A DNA stretch of 64,000 nucleotides from Aegilops tauschii subsp. strangulata. Taxonomy: Eukaryota; Streptophyta; Magnoliopsida; Poales; Poaceae. The notes under the pieces were generated by a model. It did no database searches and was not told the DNA's origin. It saw only the letters and a program-made list of their open reading frames with translations. This document shows positions 34,125 to 47,507 of the stretch, one piece after another. Location: contig NC_053037.3 of the NCBI RefSeq assembly GCF_002575655.3, positions 49,054,242 to 49,118,241 on the forward strand. Direction: 5' to 3'. A program made the position numbers and the translations under genes. Numbering within the stretch: the stretch's first letter is position 1; each line of letters opens with the position of its first letter.

Positions 34125-36301
34125 TGTAGGGTAACGCAGCAGAAAACAAAAATATTCTGACCTACGCACCAGCCCAGGACCACTATGGAGACTGCATACA
34201 AGGTTTGATCTTATTCGTTACCGACTCGTAGCGCAGCGGGAAGTAGAGTCGATGACGATCGGCGGTGCAGATCCCCGCAGCTAGGATTTACAACCTCCCA
34301 ACCGCGAGGATGTATACCCTCATCTGCTCCTCAGACAGCCCTCCGGGAGGCGGTCGAACAGTCCCCCAGACGGTGTCGCGGACAGCCCTTCGGGAGGACC
34401 TTCGAAACTCGAACGGTCACTCGGACAGCCCTTCGGGAGGACCTTCAAAACTCGGACGGTCACACGGACAGCCCTTCGGGAGGCACTCACGAACTAAGAC
34501 CGAAACTACGATCTCTCTATAGAGTTGCACACATACGGTGTCATCTATCCGGCAGGGCTTCGCCGTCCAGAACTAGTTCCCACCGGAACCCAGACAACCT
34601 TTCGGCTCTACGAAACTATTTCGCTGGGAGGGAGAGAGAAGCCAGATCATGCATGGCACTTGTATGTGAGAAGGAATGATCCTTTAGGCAGCCCCCTCCA
34701 CCCCTATTTATAGGCCAAACCCAAGGGTGGATTCACCAAGAAGCCAAGGGGGGAAATACCAAAAAGGCCCTCAAGGTGGCTTCTCCAAGAAGCCAAGCAA
34801 AAAGCACTTTCACTATTCATGACGACATTTTTCAGCGTCCGTTCGAACTGAAAATATTTATGTGGGCTCAGAACATTTCCAGTACCCACTAAAATAATTT
34901 TCAACGCATTCCGAAACAATTTCGGTTTAGTGATTTTCATCTGCGAAAAGCAAACAAGAATGCGTTTTCACTATTCATGAAGACAATTTTTCGCGTCCAC
35001 TAAATCCGAAAATATTTCTGTGGGTCTTAGAAGAATTCCAGTACCCACTAAAATGATTTTGGATTCGTTCTGAAACAATTTCAGATTAGTGAATTTCATC
35101 TGCGAAAAACAGCCAAAGCGGTACCGGCAGCTCCGAAACATTTTCGGTTTTTATTTCTGAAAATTCCAAAAAGTTTCCAGAATGATTCTGGCACCCTCCA
35201 AGAATTACCAGGCATGTGCCGAAACCATTTTGACTTAATGGCATACCCCGAAACAACTTTTTCGGTTTCACCGAAACTCATCCGGTGACCTCTCTCTGCG
35301 GAACTTTTCCGCTGTCCGAAACTTTTCGGTGTCCGAAACTCTTTCGGTGATTTTCTCTCAGACTCCTTGTCTAGTATTTAGCAGATAGATGACCCTTAAG
35401 CGTGTGACCCTATAGGTTCGGTGAAGTATAGACATGACTGGAACCCTTTCCGATCAATGATCAACATCGGAGCCGTGGACACCCATATTGACCCCTATAC
35501 CCACACAAATAAATATTCGAGTGAACCTCCAGTTGCCATGTGCTATTCCTGTTGCTTCGCGATATGTTACAAATACCCGAGGTGAGACATGTTGGCATTC
35601 CCGTGGATCAACAACTTGTCCACTATGCTAGTTACCTCGTTACCGGTATTGTTCTCGTTTCTCGTTATCGTGTTCCGGCATCCCCATGATCAAATCACAA
35701 AGTGTCTGGCCAGACGATGATGGATACTGTAACACCGAGAGGGCCCAAAGATATCTCTCCATCGTCGGAGGAGCAAATCCCAATCTTGAGCTATCAAGTT
35801 ACTTGACACACTTTTCCATGAACCCGTAAGCCGCCGTAATAGCCATCCAGTTACGGATGACGTTTAACAAACCCCAAAGTTCATGAAGCAAGCATGAAGA
35901 AACTCGATACTCTCATGGTCTAAGGAATTATGCAAACATTAACTATCTCTGTGTTATAAACCATTAACTTGTGACGAATGTATCTCATAGCATAACATCA
36001 ATTCGGGTCGATTCAACACAAATGTCCTTCCTGACATTGTGCCCTCAAAGTTGCTTGGCATAGACATGCCCATGATTGGGAAACCATAATCATCATGCAA
36101 CACTTGAGCTAGTCTTAGAGGCACGACTAGGAATACATTTTACCGTTTATTATTCCACACGTGCATATGGGTTCTCCCCAGAGCCTTTATGGATATACGG
36201 GCTCGGGAACCACAGCAGTTATAGCATGGAACATAAACATAATTATGAACAGGGAGATAATCAATAACATTTATTATTGCCTCTAGGGCATATCTCCTAC
36301 A
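34125..36301 (-). repeat. Copia C 5' LTR (2,177 bp), uninterrupted
   Basis: Complete LTR from TGTAGGAGATATGCC (36301) to ...CGTTACCCTACA (34125). TATAAAT box on the minus strand at 34706-34712. Contains the 43-bp array (34332-34507), a tandem duplication of about 157 bases (about 34805-35120) and a cluster of CCGAAA/TTTCGG dyads (34910-35350). Confidence 0.93.
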
Positions 36302-38780
36302 TAGTCTGGCGCACAAGCTCTCAACATGTCCTCCAGAATCTGATTGACTCTTTCAGTCTGTCCATCCGTCTGCAGGTGAAAAGCTGTACTGAACTCTAGC
36401 CTGGTTCCCAAAGTTTCATGCAACTGATTCCAAAACTTTGAAGTAAACTGGGTTCCTCTATCTGATATAATGGTCCTCGGGACTCCATGCAGACATACGA
36501 TCCTGGTCATGTATATCTTTGCCAACTTAGCACTGGTGTAAGTGGTCTTCACTGGGATGAAGTGAGCTACTTCCGTCAAACGATCGACTACAACCCATAT
36601 CGAGTCATAGCCTGAACGAGTCCTGGGTAATCCCGTTATAAAATCCATGCCTAACTTATCCCACTTCCTTTCGGGTATCGGCAATGGTTGTAGCAATCCT
36701 GCTGGTTTCTTATGCTCTGCCTTCACTCTCTGACATACATCACAAACTGCTACATACTCTGCAATATCCTTCTTCATTCCGGTCCACCAGAAACTATCCT
36801 TCAAATCCAGATACATCTTGGTATTTCCTGGGTGAATCGAATATGGCGAATCATGGGCCTCTTGCAGAATAAACTTCCTGATCTCCTGATCATTTGGCAC
36901 ATATACGCGGTCCTCAAACCATAAGGTATCGTGCTCATCCTCACGAAATCCCTTAGCCTTTCCTTTACTCATTCTTTCCTTTATTTCGGCAATCTCCTTG
37001 TCCGTCTTCTGAGCTTCTCTGATCTTATCCATTAAAGTAGATTGAATCTCCAAAGCTGCTACATATCCTCTCGGAACTATCTCCAAACATAGCTCGCGAA
37101 GATCCTCTGCTAACTCCTTAGGTAACTCTCCGGTTATGAGTGTGTTGACATGACTTTTGCGACTCAACGCATCAGCTACTACGTTAGCCTTTCCGGGATG
37201 ATAATGCAATCTCATATCATAATCCTTAATGAGCTCTAACCATCTCCTCTGCCTGAGATTCAACTCCTTCTGCGTGAAGATATACTTCAAACTCTTGTGA
37301 TCCGTGTATACCTCACAATGGTTTTCGATGAGAAAATCTCTCCATGTCTTCAATGCATGCACTACGGCTGCTAACTCCAAATCAGGCGTAGCATAATTTA
37401 ACTCATGGGGTTTAAGTTGTCGTGAGGCATATGAAACAACTCTTCCCTCCTGCATAAGTACGGCTCCAAGTCCTCGACGAGAAGCATCGCAATACACTTC
37501 ATAATCCTTGCGTTGATCTGGCAGAATCAACACTGGTGACGTAACCAAGCGTCTCTTCAACTCTTGAAAACTGGCCTCACATTCCTCAATCCATTTGAAT
37601 TTAGTGTCCTTCTTCAACAACTCCATCATGGGCTTCGCAATCTTTGAGAAATTCTCAATGAACCTCCGGTAGTATCCTGCGAGTCCAAGAAAACTCCGGA
37701 TCTCTCCAACTGTCATGGGTGACTCCCAATTTGTCACAGTGACAACCTTGGTGGGGTCTACTGCCATTCCTTCTCCGGATATAACATGTCCAAGAAATCC
37801 AACTTCCTTCAGCCAAAACTCACACTTGCTGAACTTGGCGTATAGTTGATGTTCTCTGAGCTTCCCAAGTACTAAACGCAAATGTTCCTTATGTTCTTCT
37901 TCATTCTTCGAGTAGACCAGAATGTCATCAATGAACACCACGACGAACTTATCCAAAAACTCCATAAACACCTTGTTCATCATGTTCATAAAATAGGCAG
38001 GTGCGTTAGTCAGGCCAAAAGACATAACTGTATACTCATATAGCCCGTACCTCGTGGTAAAAGCTGTCTTGGGTATATCCTGCTCTCGAATCTTCAGCTG
38101 GTGGCACCCTGATCGCAGATCGATCTTGGAAAACACTTTAGCTCCTTACAGCTGATCAAACAAATAATTGATCATCGGCAGTGGGTACTTGTTCTTGATC
38201 GTCACCTCATTCAATCCTCGATAATCAACTACCATCCTTAACGATCCATCCTTCTTCTCCACTAGAAGTACTAGGGATCCCCAAGGTGACGAACTTGGGC
38301 GAATATAACCTTTATCCAGTAACTCCTTAATCTGCTTCTTAATTTCCTCCAAATCCTTTGCGGGCATTCTGTACGGTCTCTTAGATATTGGCCCTGTGCC
38401 TGGCAAAAGCTTAATAAAAAACTCAATGTCTCTATCCGGTGGCATGCCTGGCAATTCTTCTGGAAATACATCCGGAAAATCCTTCACCACTGGTACTTCC
38501 TCCTGTACAACTCCTGATAAGGAATTTACGTGAGTCCTATTCGGAACATGCCGGGATACATACTTGATTCTTCTTCCTTCTGGGTGGTGAGCAAAATCAT
38601 CTTACTGGCGCAATCGATGTTTCCTCCATACATCGATAGCCAATCCATACCCAGAATCACATCCAAACCTTGTGACTCCAAAATTATCAGATCTGAGGGG
38701 AAAACATGCCTACCATGGCTTGTCATATACTCTGCTCCGGGTGAGGTTATTAGCATGGGTGTCTTAAGAACTCTAGTGGG
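36302..38780 (-). pseudogene. Gypsy B protease end, RT, RNase H, integrase N-terminal part
   Basis: On the minus strand: protease tail with LDVILGMDWL (38526-38756), RT start ([18 protein letters not shown], 38146-38490), RT catalytic [10 protein letters not shown], RNase H with [15 protein letters not shown], integrase zinc finger H-x-H-CDVCQ, and catalytic MDFITGLP, then [10 protein letters not shown] and [10 protein letters not shown]. Breaks: a TAA after LFDQL (about 38143), a frame change near 38500, and the two copia insertions. Integrase is cut at 36302, where copia C starts. Confidence 0.93.
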
Positions 38781-40505
38781 TGTTGGAAATATGCCCTAGA
38801 GGCAATAATAAAATGGTTATTAATATATTTCCTTGTTCATGATAATTGTCTATTGTTCATGCTATAATTGTGTTATCCGGAAATCGTAATACATGTGTGA
38901 ATACATAGACCACAACATGTCCCTAGTGAGCCTCTAGTTGACTAGCTCGTTGATCAATAGATGGTTACAGTTTCCTGACCATGGACATTGGATGTCATTG
39001 ATAACGGGATCACATCATTAGGAGAATGATGTGATGGACAAGACCCAATCCTAAGCATAGCACTAGATCGTGTAGTTCGTTTGCTAAAGCTTTTCTAATG
39101 TCAAGTATCATTTCCTTATACCATGAGATCGTGCAACTCCCGGATGCCGTAGGAATGCTTTGGGTGTACCAAACGTCACAACGTAACTGGGTGGCTATAA
39201 AGGTGCACTACAGGTATCTCCGAAAGTGTCTGTTGGGTTGGCACGGATCGAGACTGGGATTTGTCACTTCGTATGACGGAGAGGTATCTCTGGGCCCACT
39301 CGGTAATGCATCATCATAATGAGCTCAATGTGACCAAGTAGTTGGTCACGGGATCATGCATTACTGAACGAGTAAAGTGACTTGCTGGTAACGAGATTGA
39401 ACGAGGTATTGGGATATCGACGATCGAATCTCGGGCAAGTAACGTACCGATTGACAAAGGGAATTGTATACGGGATTGCTTGAATCCTCAACATCGTGGT
39501 TCATCCGATGAGATCATCGTGGAACGTGTGGGAGCCAACATGGGTATCCAGATCCCGCTGTTGGTTATTGGCTAGAGAGGTGTCTCGGTCATGTCTGCAT
39601 GATTCCCGAACCCGTAGGGTCTACACACTTAAGGTTCGATGACGCTAGGGTTATAAGGAAGGTTTGTATGTGATTACCGAATGTTGTTCGGAGTCCCAGA
39701 TGAGATCCCGGATGTCACGAGGAGTTCTGTAATGGTCCGGAGACGAAGATTTATATATGGGAAGTCCTTATTCGATCGCCGGAAGTGTTCGGGGGTATAT
39801 CGGTATTGTACCGGGACCACCGAAAGGGTTCCGGGGGTCCACCGGGAGGGTCCACCTGCCCCGGAGGGCCCTATGGGCTGAATATAGAGGGGAACCAGCC
39901 CCTAGGTGGGCTGGGCACCAAACCCCCCAGGGCCCATGCGCCTAGGGTTGGGGGAAACCCTGGAGGGGGCACCCCCCTTGGCTTGGGGGGCAAGCCTTCC
40001 CCCTTGGCCGCCGCCCCCCCCCCCCTCTAGATCCATCTGGAGGGGGCCGGCCCCCCTCTCCCTTGCCCCTATAAATAGAGGGGGGTGGGAGGTCAGCAGC
40101 ACCACATCCAAGCGCAGCCCCTCCCCTCCCCAACTCCTTTCCTCCTCCGCGTGAGCTTGGCGAAGCCCTGCCAGAGAACTGCCACTCCACCACCACCATG
40201 TCGTTGTGTTGCTGTTGGAGCCTTCTTCCTCAACCTCTCCCTCCTCCTTGCCGGATCAAGGCGCGGGAGATGTCACCGGGCTGCACGTGTGTTGAACGCG
40301 GAGGTACCGTTGTTTGGTGCTTGGATCGGATTCTGCCGCGATCTGAATCGCTACGTGTACGACTCCTCCAACCGCATTCTTGCAACGCTTCCGCATCGCG
40401 ATCTTCAAAGGTATGAAGATGCACTCCCCTCTCGTTGCTAGTAAACTCCATAGATTGATCTTGGTGATGCGTAGAAAATTTTAATTTCTGCAACGATCCC
40501 CAACA
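38781..40505 (+). repeat. Copia D 5' LTR (1,725 bp)
   Basis: Starts TGTTGGAAATATGCCCTAGA. TATAAAT box at 40070-40076, followed by GC-rich R/U5. Poly-C length differs from the other LTR near 40010-40022. Ends GATCCCCAACA. Confidence 0.94.
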
Positions 40506-41776
40506 GTGGCATCATGAGCTAGGTCTATGCGTAGTTTCTATGCACGAGTAGAACAGAAGTTGTTGTGGGCGTCGATTTTGTCAATTTACTTGTCGTTACT
40601 AGTCTTATCTTGATTCGGCGGCATCGTGGGATGAAGCGGCCCGGACCGACCTTACACGTACGCTTATGTGAGACAGGTTCCACCAACTGACATGCACTAG
40701 TTGCATAAGGTGGCTAGCGGGTGTCTGTCTCTCCCACTTTAGTCGGATCGGATTCGATGAAAAGGGTCCTTATGAAGGGTAAATAGAAATTGGCATATCA
40801 CATTGTGGTTTTGGCGTAGGTAAGAAACGTTCTTGCTAGAAACCTATAGCAGCCACGTAAAAAATTTGCAACAACAATTAGAGGACGTCTAACTTGTTTT
40901 TGCAGCAAGTGTCATGTGATGTGATATGGCCAGAAGGATGTGATGAATGATATATGTGATGTATGAGATTGATCATGTTCTTGTAATAGGAATCACGACT
41001 TGCATGTCGATGAGTATGACAACCGGCAGGAGCCATAGGAGTTGTCTTAATTTATTTATGACCTGCGTGTCAACTGGAACGTCATGTAATTACTTTACTT
41101 TATTGCTAACCGTTAGCCATAGTAGTAGAAGTAATAGTTGGTGAGACAACTTCATGAAGACACGATGATGGAGATCATGGTGTCATGCCGGTGACGATGT
41201 TGATCATGGCGCCCCAAAGATGGAGATCAAAAGGAGCAAAATGATATTGGCCATATCATGTCACTATTTGATTGCATGTGATGTTTATCATGTTTTACAT
41301 CTTATTTGCTTAGAACGAAGGTAGCATAAATAAGATGATCCCTCGCTAAAATTTCAAGAAAGTGTTCCCCCTAACCGTGCACCGTTGTGAAGGTTCGTTG
41401 TTCCGAAGCACCACGTGATGATCAGGTGTGATAGGTTCTAACGTTCGCATACAACGGGTGTAAGCCAGATTTACACACACAATACACTTAGGTTGACTTG
41501 ACGAGCCTAGCATGTACATACATGGTCTCGGAACACAAGAGACCGAAAGGTCGAGCATGAGTCGTATAGCAGATACGATCAACATGAAGATGTTCACCGA
41601 TGATGACTAGTCCGTCTCACGTGATGATCGGACACGGCCTAGTTGACTTGGATCATGTATCACTTAGATGACTAGAGGGATGTCTGTCTGAGTGGGAGTT
41701 CATTAATAATTTGATTAGATGAACTTAATTATCATGAACTTAGTCTAAAACTTTTACAATATGTCTTGTAGATCAA
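40506..41776 (+). other. Copia D leader with primer site
   Basis: Primer site variant TGGCATCATGAGCTAGG at 40507-40523 (initiator tRNA-Met-like with an extra T). A 1.25-kb non-coding leader follows, up to the gag ATG at 41777, with several short upstream frames. A long leader is usual for Angela/BARE-type elements and holds packaging and dimerisation signals, none of which I can pinpoint. Confidence 0.7.
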
Positions 41777-44700
41777 ATGGCCCACGCTAATGTCAACCTC
41801 AACTTCAACGCGTTCCTAGAGAAAACCAAGCTGAAAGACAATGGTAGCAACTATACGGACTGGGTCCGGAACTTGAGGATCATCCTCATAGCTGCCAAGA
41901 AAGCATATGTCCTAGAAGCACCCCTAAGTGAAGCACCCGTCCCAGCAAACCAAGACATTATGAACGCCTGGCAAACACGTGTTGATGATTACTCCCTGGT
42001 TCAGTGCGGCATGCTTTACAGCTTAGAACCGGGGCTCCAAAAGCGTTTCGAGCAGCACGGAGCATATGAGATGTTCCAAGAGCTAAAAATGGTTTTCCAA
42101 GCTCATGCCCGGGTCGAGAGATATGAAGTCTCCGACAAGTTCTACAGTTGTAAGATGGAGGAGAATAGTTCCGTCAGCGAACACATACTCAAAATGTCTG
42201 GGTTGCACAACCGCTTGTCTCAGCTGGGAGTTAATCTCCCGGATGACGCGGTCGTTGACAGAATCCTTCAGTCGCTCCCACCTAGCTACAAGAGCTTTGT
42301 GATGAACTTCAATATGCAGGGGATGGAAAAGAACATTCCTGAGGTATATTCGATGCTGAAATCAGCGGAGGTGGAGATCAAAAAGGAACATCAAGTGTTG
42401 ATGGTGAATAAAACCACTAAGTTCAAGAAAGGCAAGGGTAAAAAGAGCTTCAAGAAAGACGGCAAGGGAGTTGCCGCACCCGGTAAGCAAGCTGCCGGGA
42501 AGAAGACAAAGAATGGACCCAAGCCTGAGACTGAGTGCTTTTATTGCAAGGGAAACGGTCACTGGAAGCGGAACTGCCCCAAGTACTTAGCGGACAAGAA
42601 GGCCGGCAACACCAAAGGTATATGTGATATACATGTTATTGATGTGTACCTTACCAGTACTCGTAGTAGCTCCTGGGTATTTGATACCGGTGCGGTTTCT
42701 CATATTTGTAACTCAAAACAGGAGCTGCGGAATAAGCGGAGACTGGCGAAGGACGAGGTGACGATGCGCGTCGGAAATGGTTCCAAGGTCGATGTGATCG
42801 CCGTCGACACGCTACCTCTACATTTACCTACGGGATTAGTTTTAAACCTCAATAATTGTTATTTAGTGCCAGCTTTGAGCATGAACATTGTATCTGGATC
42901 TCGTTTAATGCGAGATGGCTACTCATTTAAATCCGAGAATAATGGTTGTTCTATTTATATGAGAGATATGTTTTATGGTCATGCCCCGCTGGTCAATGGT
43001 TTATTCTTAATGAATCTCGAACATGATGTTACACATATTCATAGTGTGAATGCCAAGAAATGTAAGGTTGATAATGATAGTCCCACATACTTGTGGCACT
43101 GCCGCCTTGGTCACATTGGTGTCAAACACATGAAGAAACTCCATGCAGATGGACTTTAGGAGTCTCTTGATTATGAATCATTTGACACGTGCGAACCATG
43201 CCTCATGGGCAAAATGACCAAGACTCCATTCTCCGGAACAATGGAGCGAGCAACCAACTTATTGGAAATCATACATACTGATGTGTGCGGTCCAATGAGC
43301 GTTGAGGCTCGCAGTGGCTATCGTTATGTTCTCACCCTGACTGATGACTTAAGTAGATATGGGTATGTCTACTTGATGAAACGCAAGTCTGAGACCTTTG
43401 AAAAGTTCAAGGAATTTCAGAGTGAGGTTGAGAATCATCGTGACAGGAAAATAAAGTTCTTACGATCAGATCGTGGGGGAGAATATTTGAGTCATGAATT
43501 TGGCACGCACTTAAGAAAATGTGGAATTGTTTCACAACTCACGCCGCCTGGAACACCTCAGCGTAATGGTGTGTCCGAACGTCGTAATCGCACTCTGTTG
43601 GACATGGTGCGATCTATGATGTCTCTTACCGACCTACCGCTATCATTTTGGGGATATGCTTTAGAGACTGCCGCATTCACTTTAAATAGGGCTCCGTCGA
43701 AATCCGTTGAGACGATACCGTATGAATTATGGTTTGGGAAGAAACCTAAGCTGTCGTTTCTAAAAGTTTGGGGATGCGATGCTTATGTCAAGAAACTTCA
43801 ACCTGAAAAGCTCGAACCCAAATCGGAAAAATGCGTCTTCATAGGATACCCGAAGGAAACCATTGGGTATACCTTCTACCTCAGATCCGAAGGCAAGATC
43901 TTCATTGCCAAGAACGGGTCCTTTCTGGAGAAAGAGTTTCTCTCGAAAGAAGTAAGTGGGAGGAAAGTGGAACTTGATGAGATGACTCTTCTCGAACCAG
44001 AGAGTAGCGCAGCGCAAGAAAATGTTTCTGTGGTGCCTGCACCGACTAGAGCGGAGGTTTATGATGACGATCATGATCAAGTTACCACTGAACTTCGTAG
44101 GTCCACAAGGACACGTTCCGCACCAGAGTGGTACGGCAATCCTGTCCTGGAAATCATGTTGTTAGACAACGATGAACCTTCGAACTACGAAGAAGCGATG
44201 GCGGGCCCGGATTCCGAAAAATGGCTTGAAGCCATGAAATCTGAGATAGGATCCATGTATGAAAACGAAGTATGGACTTTGACTGACTTGCCCGATGATC
44301 GGCGAGCCATAGAAAATAAATGGATCTTTAAGAAGAAGACGGACGCGGATGGTAATGTTACCATGTATAAAGCTCGACTTGTCGCTAAGGGTTATCGGCA
44401 AGTTCAAGGGGTTGACTACGATGAGACCTTCTCACCCGTAGCGAAGCTAAAGTTCGTCCGAATCATGTTAGCAATGGCCGCATTCTATGATTATGAGATA
44501 TGGCAAATGGACGTCAAAACGGCATTCCTTAATGGTTTCCTTAAGGAAGAATTGTATATGATGCAGCCAGAAGGTTTTGTCGATCCTAAGAATGCTGACA
44601 AGGTGTGCAAGCTCCAACGCTCAATCTATGGGCTGGTGCAAGCATCTCGGAGTTGGAACATTCGCTTTGATGAGATGATCAAAGCGTTTGGGTTTACGCA

Positions 44701-45748
44701 GACTTATGGAGAAGCATGTGTTTACAAGAAAGTGAGTGGGAGCTCTGTAGCGTTTCTCATATTATATGTGGATGACATACTATTGATGGGAAATGATATA
44801 GAATTCTTGGAAAGCATAAAGGCCTACTTGAATAAGTGTTTTTCAATGAAGGATCTTGGAGAAGCTGCTTATATATTAGGCATCAAGATCTATAGAGATA
44901 GATCGAGACGCCTCATTGGTCTTTCACAAAGCACGTACCTTGACAAGATATTGAAGAAGTTCAATATGGATCAGTCCAAGAAGGGGTTCTTGCCTGTATT
45001 GCAAGGTGTGAGATTGAGCACGGCTCAATGCCTGACCACGGTAGAAGATAGAGAAAAGATGAGTGTCATCCCCTATGCCTCGGCCATAGGGTCTATTATG
45101 TATGCCATGCTGTGTACCAGACCTGATGTAAACCTTGCCGTAAGTTTGGTAAGAAGGTACCAAAGTAATCCCGGCATGGAACACTGGACAACGGTCAAGA
45201 ATATCCTGAAGTACCTGAAAAGGACTAAGGATATGTTTCTCGTTTATGGAGGTGACGAAGAGCTCGTCGTAAAGGGTTACGTCGACGCTAGCTTCGACAC
45301 AGATCTGGATGACTCTAAGTCACAAACCGGATACGTATATATTTTGAATGGTGGGGCAGTCAGCTGGTGCAGTTGCAAGCAAAGCGTCGTGGCGGGATCT
45401 ACATGTGAAGCGGAGTACATGGCAGCCTTGGAGGCAGCGCATGAAGCAATCTGGATGAAGGAGTTCATTACCGACCTAGGAGTTATTCCCAATGCGTCGG
45501 GCCCAATGGCTCTCTTCTGTGACAACACTGGAGCTATTGCCCTGGACAGGGAGCCCAGGTTTCACAAGAAGACCAGGCATATCAAGCGTCGCTTCAACTC
45601 CATTCGTGAAAATGTTCAAGATGGAGACATAGATATTTGTAAAGTGCATACGGACCTGAATGTCGCAGATCCGTTGACTAAACCTCTTCCACGAGCTAAA
45701 CATGATCAACACCAGAACTCTATGGGTGTTCGATTCATCACAATGTAA
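41777..45748 (+). pseudogene. Copia D gag-pol polyprotein, one in-frame TAG
   Basis: One frame of about 1,320 codons. Gag (UBN2 type) covers residues 1-240, with zinc knuckle CFYCKGNGHWKRNC near 252. Protease carries VFDTGAVSHIC near 292. GAG-pre-integrase LWHCRLGHIGVKH lies near 440. TAG at 43157-43159 interrupts between that module and the integrase. Integrase has HTDVCGPMS, LRSDRGGEYL and NGVSERRNRTL (D-D-E). RT has WIFKKKTDADG, QMDVKTAFLNG and the catalytic ILYVDDILLMG. RNase H has DASFDTDLDDSKSQTGY and CEAEYMAALEAAHEAIW, then the C-terminal HIKRRFNSIRE. All catalytic motifs look intact, so only the TAG prevents a full polyprotein. The ATG at 41777 precedes gag directly. Confidence 0.94.
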
Positions 45749-45780
45749 CTAGATTATTGACTCTAGTGCAAGTGGGAGAC

Positions 45781-47507
45781 TGTTGGGAATATGCCCTAGA
45801 GGCAATAATAAAATGGTTATTATTATATTTCCTTGTTCATGATAATTGTCTGTTGTTCATGCTATAATTGTGTTATCCGGAAATCGCAATACATGTGTGA
45901 ATACATAGACCACAACATGTCCCTAGTGAGCCTCTAGTTGACTAGCTCGCTGATCAATAGATGGTTACGGTTTCCTGACCATGGACATTGGATGTCATTG
46001 ATAACGGGATCACATCATTAGGAGAATGATGTGATGGACAAGACCCAATCCTAAGCATAGCACTAGATCGTGTAGTTCGTTTGCTAAAGCTTTTCTAATG
46101 TCAAGTATCATTTCCTTAGACCATGAGATCGTGCAACTCCCGGATGCCGTAGGAATGCTTTGGGTGTACCAAACGTCACAACGTAACTGGGTGGCTATAA
46201 AGGTGCACTACAGGTATCTCCGAAAGTGTCTGTTGGGTTGGCACGGATCGAGACTGGGATTTGTCACTCCGTATGACGGAGAGGTATCTCTGGGCCCACT
46301 CGGTAATGCATCATCATAATGAGCTCAATGTGACCAAGTAGTTGGTCATGGAATCATGCATTACGGAACGAGTAAAGTGACTTGCCGGTAACGAGATTGA
46401 ACGAGGTATTGGGATACCGACGATCGAATCTCGGGCAAGTAACGTACCGATTGACAAAGGGAATTGTATACGGGATTGCTTGAATCCTCGACATCGTGGT
46501 TCATCCGATGAGATCATCGTGGAACGTGTGGGAGCCAACATGGGTATCCAGATCCCGCTGTTGGTTATTGGCTAGAGAGGTGTCTCGGTCATGTCTGCAT
46601 GATTCCCGAACCCGTAGGGTCTACACACTTAAGGTTCGATGACGCTAGGGTTATAAGGAAGGTTTGTATGTGATTACCGAATGTTGTTCGGAGTCCCGGA
46701 TGAGATCCTGGACGTCACGAGGAGTTCCGGAATGGTCCGGAGACGAAGATTTATATATGGGAAGTCCTTATTCGGTCGCCGGAAGTGTTCGGGGGTATAT
46801 CGGTATTGTACCGGGACCACCGAAAGGGTTCCGGGGGTCCACCGGGAGGGTCCACCTGCCCCGGAGGGCCCTATGGGCTGAATATATAGGGGAACCAGCC
46901 CCTAGGTGGGCTGGGCGCCAAACCCCCCCCCCCTAGGGCCCATGCGCCTAGGGTTGGGGAAAACCCTGGAGGGGGCGCCCCCCTTGGCTTGGGGGGCAAG
47001 CCTTCCCCCTTGGCCGCCGCCCCCCCTCTAGATCCATCTGGAGGGGGCCGGCCCCCCTCTCCCTTGCCCCTATAAATAGAGGGGGGGTGGGAGGGGAGCA
47101 GCACCACATCCAAGGTGCAGCCCCTCCCCTCCCGAACTCCTCTCCTCCTCCGCGTGAGCTTGGCAAAGCCCTGCCGGAGAACTGCCACTCCACCACCACC
47201 ACGCCGTCATGCTGCTGTTGGAGCTTTCTTCCTCAACCTCTCCCTCCTCCTTGCTGGATCAAGGCGCGGGAGACGTCACCGGGCTGCACGTGTGTTGAAC
47301 GCGAAGGTACCGTTGTTCAGTGCTTGGATCGGATTCTGCCGCGATCTGAATCGCTACGTGTACGACTCCTCCAACCGCGTTCTTGCAACGCTTCCGCATC
47401 GCGATCTTCAAAGGTATGAAGATGCACTCCCCTCTCGTTGCTAGTAAACTCCGTAGATTGATCTTGGTGATGCGTAGAAAATTTTAATTCTGCAACGATC
47501 CCCAACA
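45781..47507 (+). repeat. Copia D 3' LTR (1,727 bp)
   Basis: Partner of 38781-40505, with a handful of substitutions and homopolymer changes. TATAAAT box at 47071-47077. Preceded by the purine tract AAGTGGGAGAC (45770-45780). Confidence 0.94.

Larger units (their letters stand above)
25210..36301 (-). mobile_element. Copia C: copia-type LTR retrotransposon with a decayed interior, inserted in gypsy B integrase
   Basis: Flanked by a perfect TAGTC duplication (25205-25209 and 36302-36306). LTRs 25210-28838 (carrying a nested solo LTR) and 34125-36301 start TGTAGGAGATATGCC and end ...GCGTTACCCTACA. The interior 28839-34124 keeps only scraps of a copia polyprotein. LTRs are nearly identical: by eye about 25 mismatches and no indels over about 1,975 shared bases. 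Confidence 0.92.
38781..47507 (+). mobile_element. Copia D: nearly complete Angela/Tork-type copia retrotransposon inserted in gypsy B protease
   Basis: 8,727 bp on the plus strand, opposite to its host, with a perfect GTGGG duplication (38776-38780 and 47508-47512). LTRs 38781-40505 and 45781-47507 begin TGTTGG and end CCCCAACA. Internal order is gag, protease, integrase, RT, RNase H, typical of copia. One in-frame TAG is the only obvious break in the polyprotein. Confidence 0.95.
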
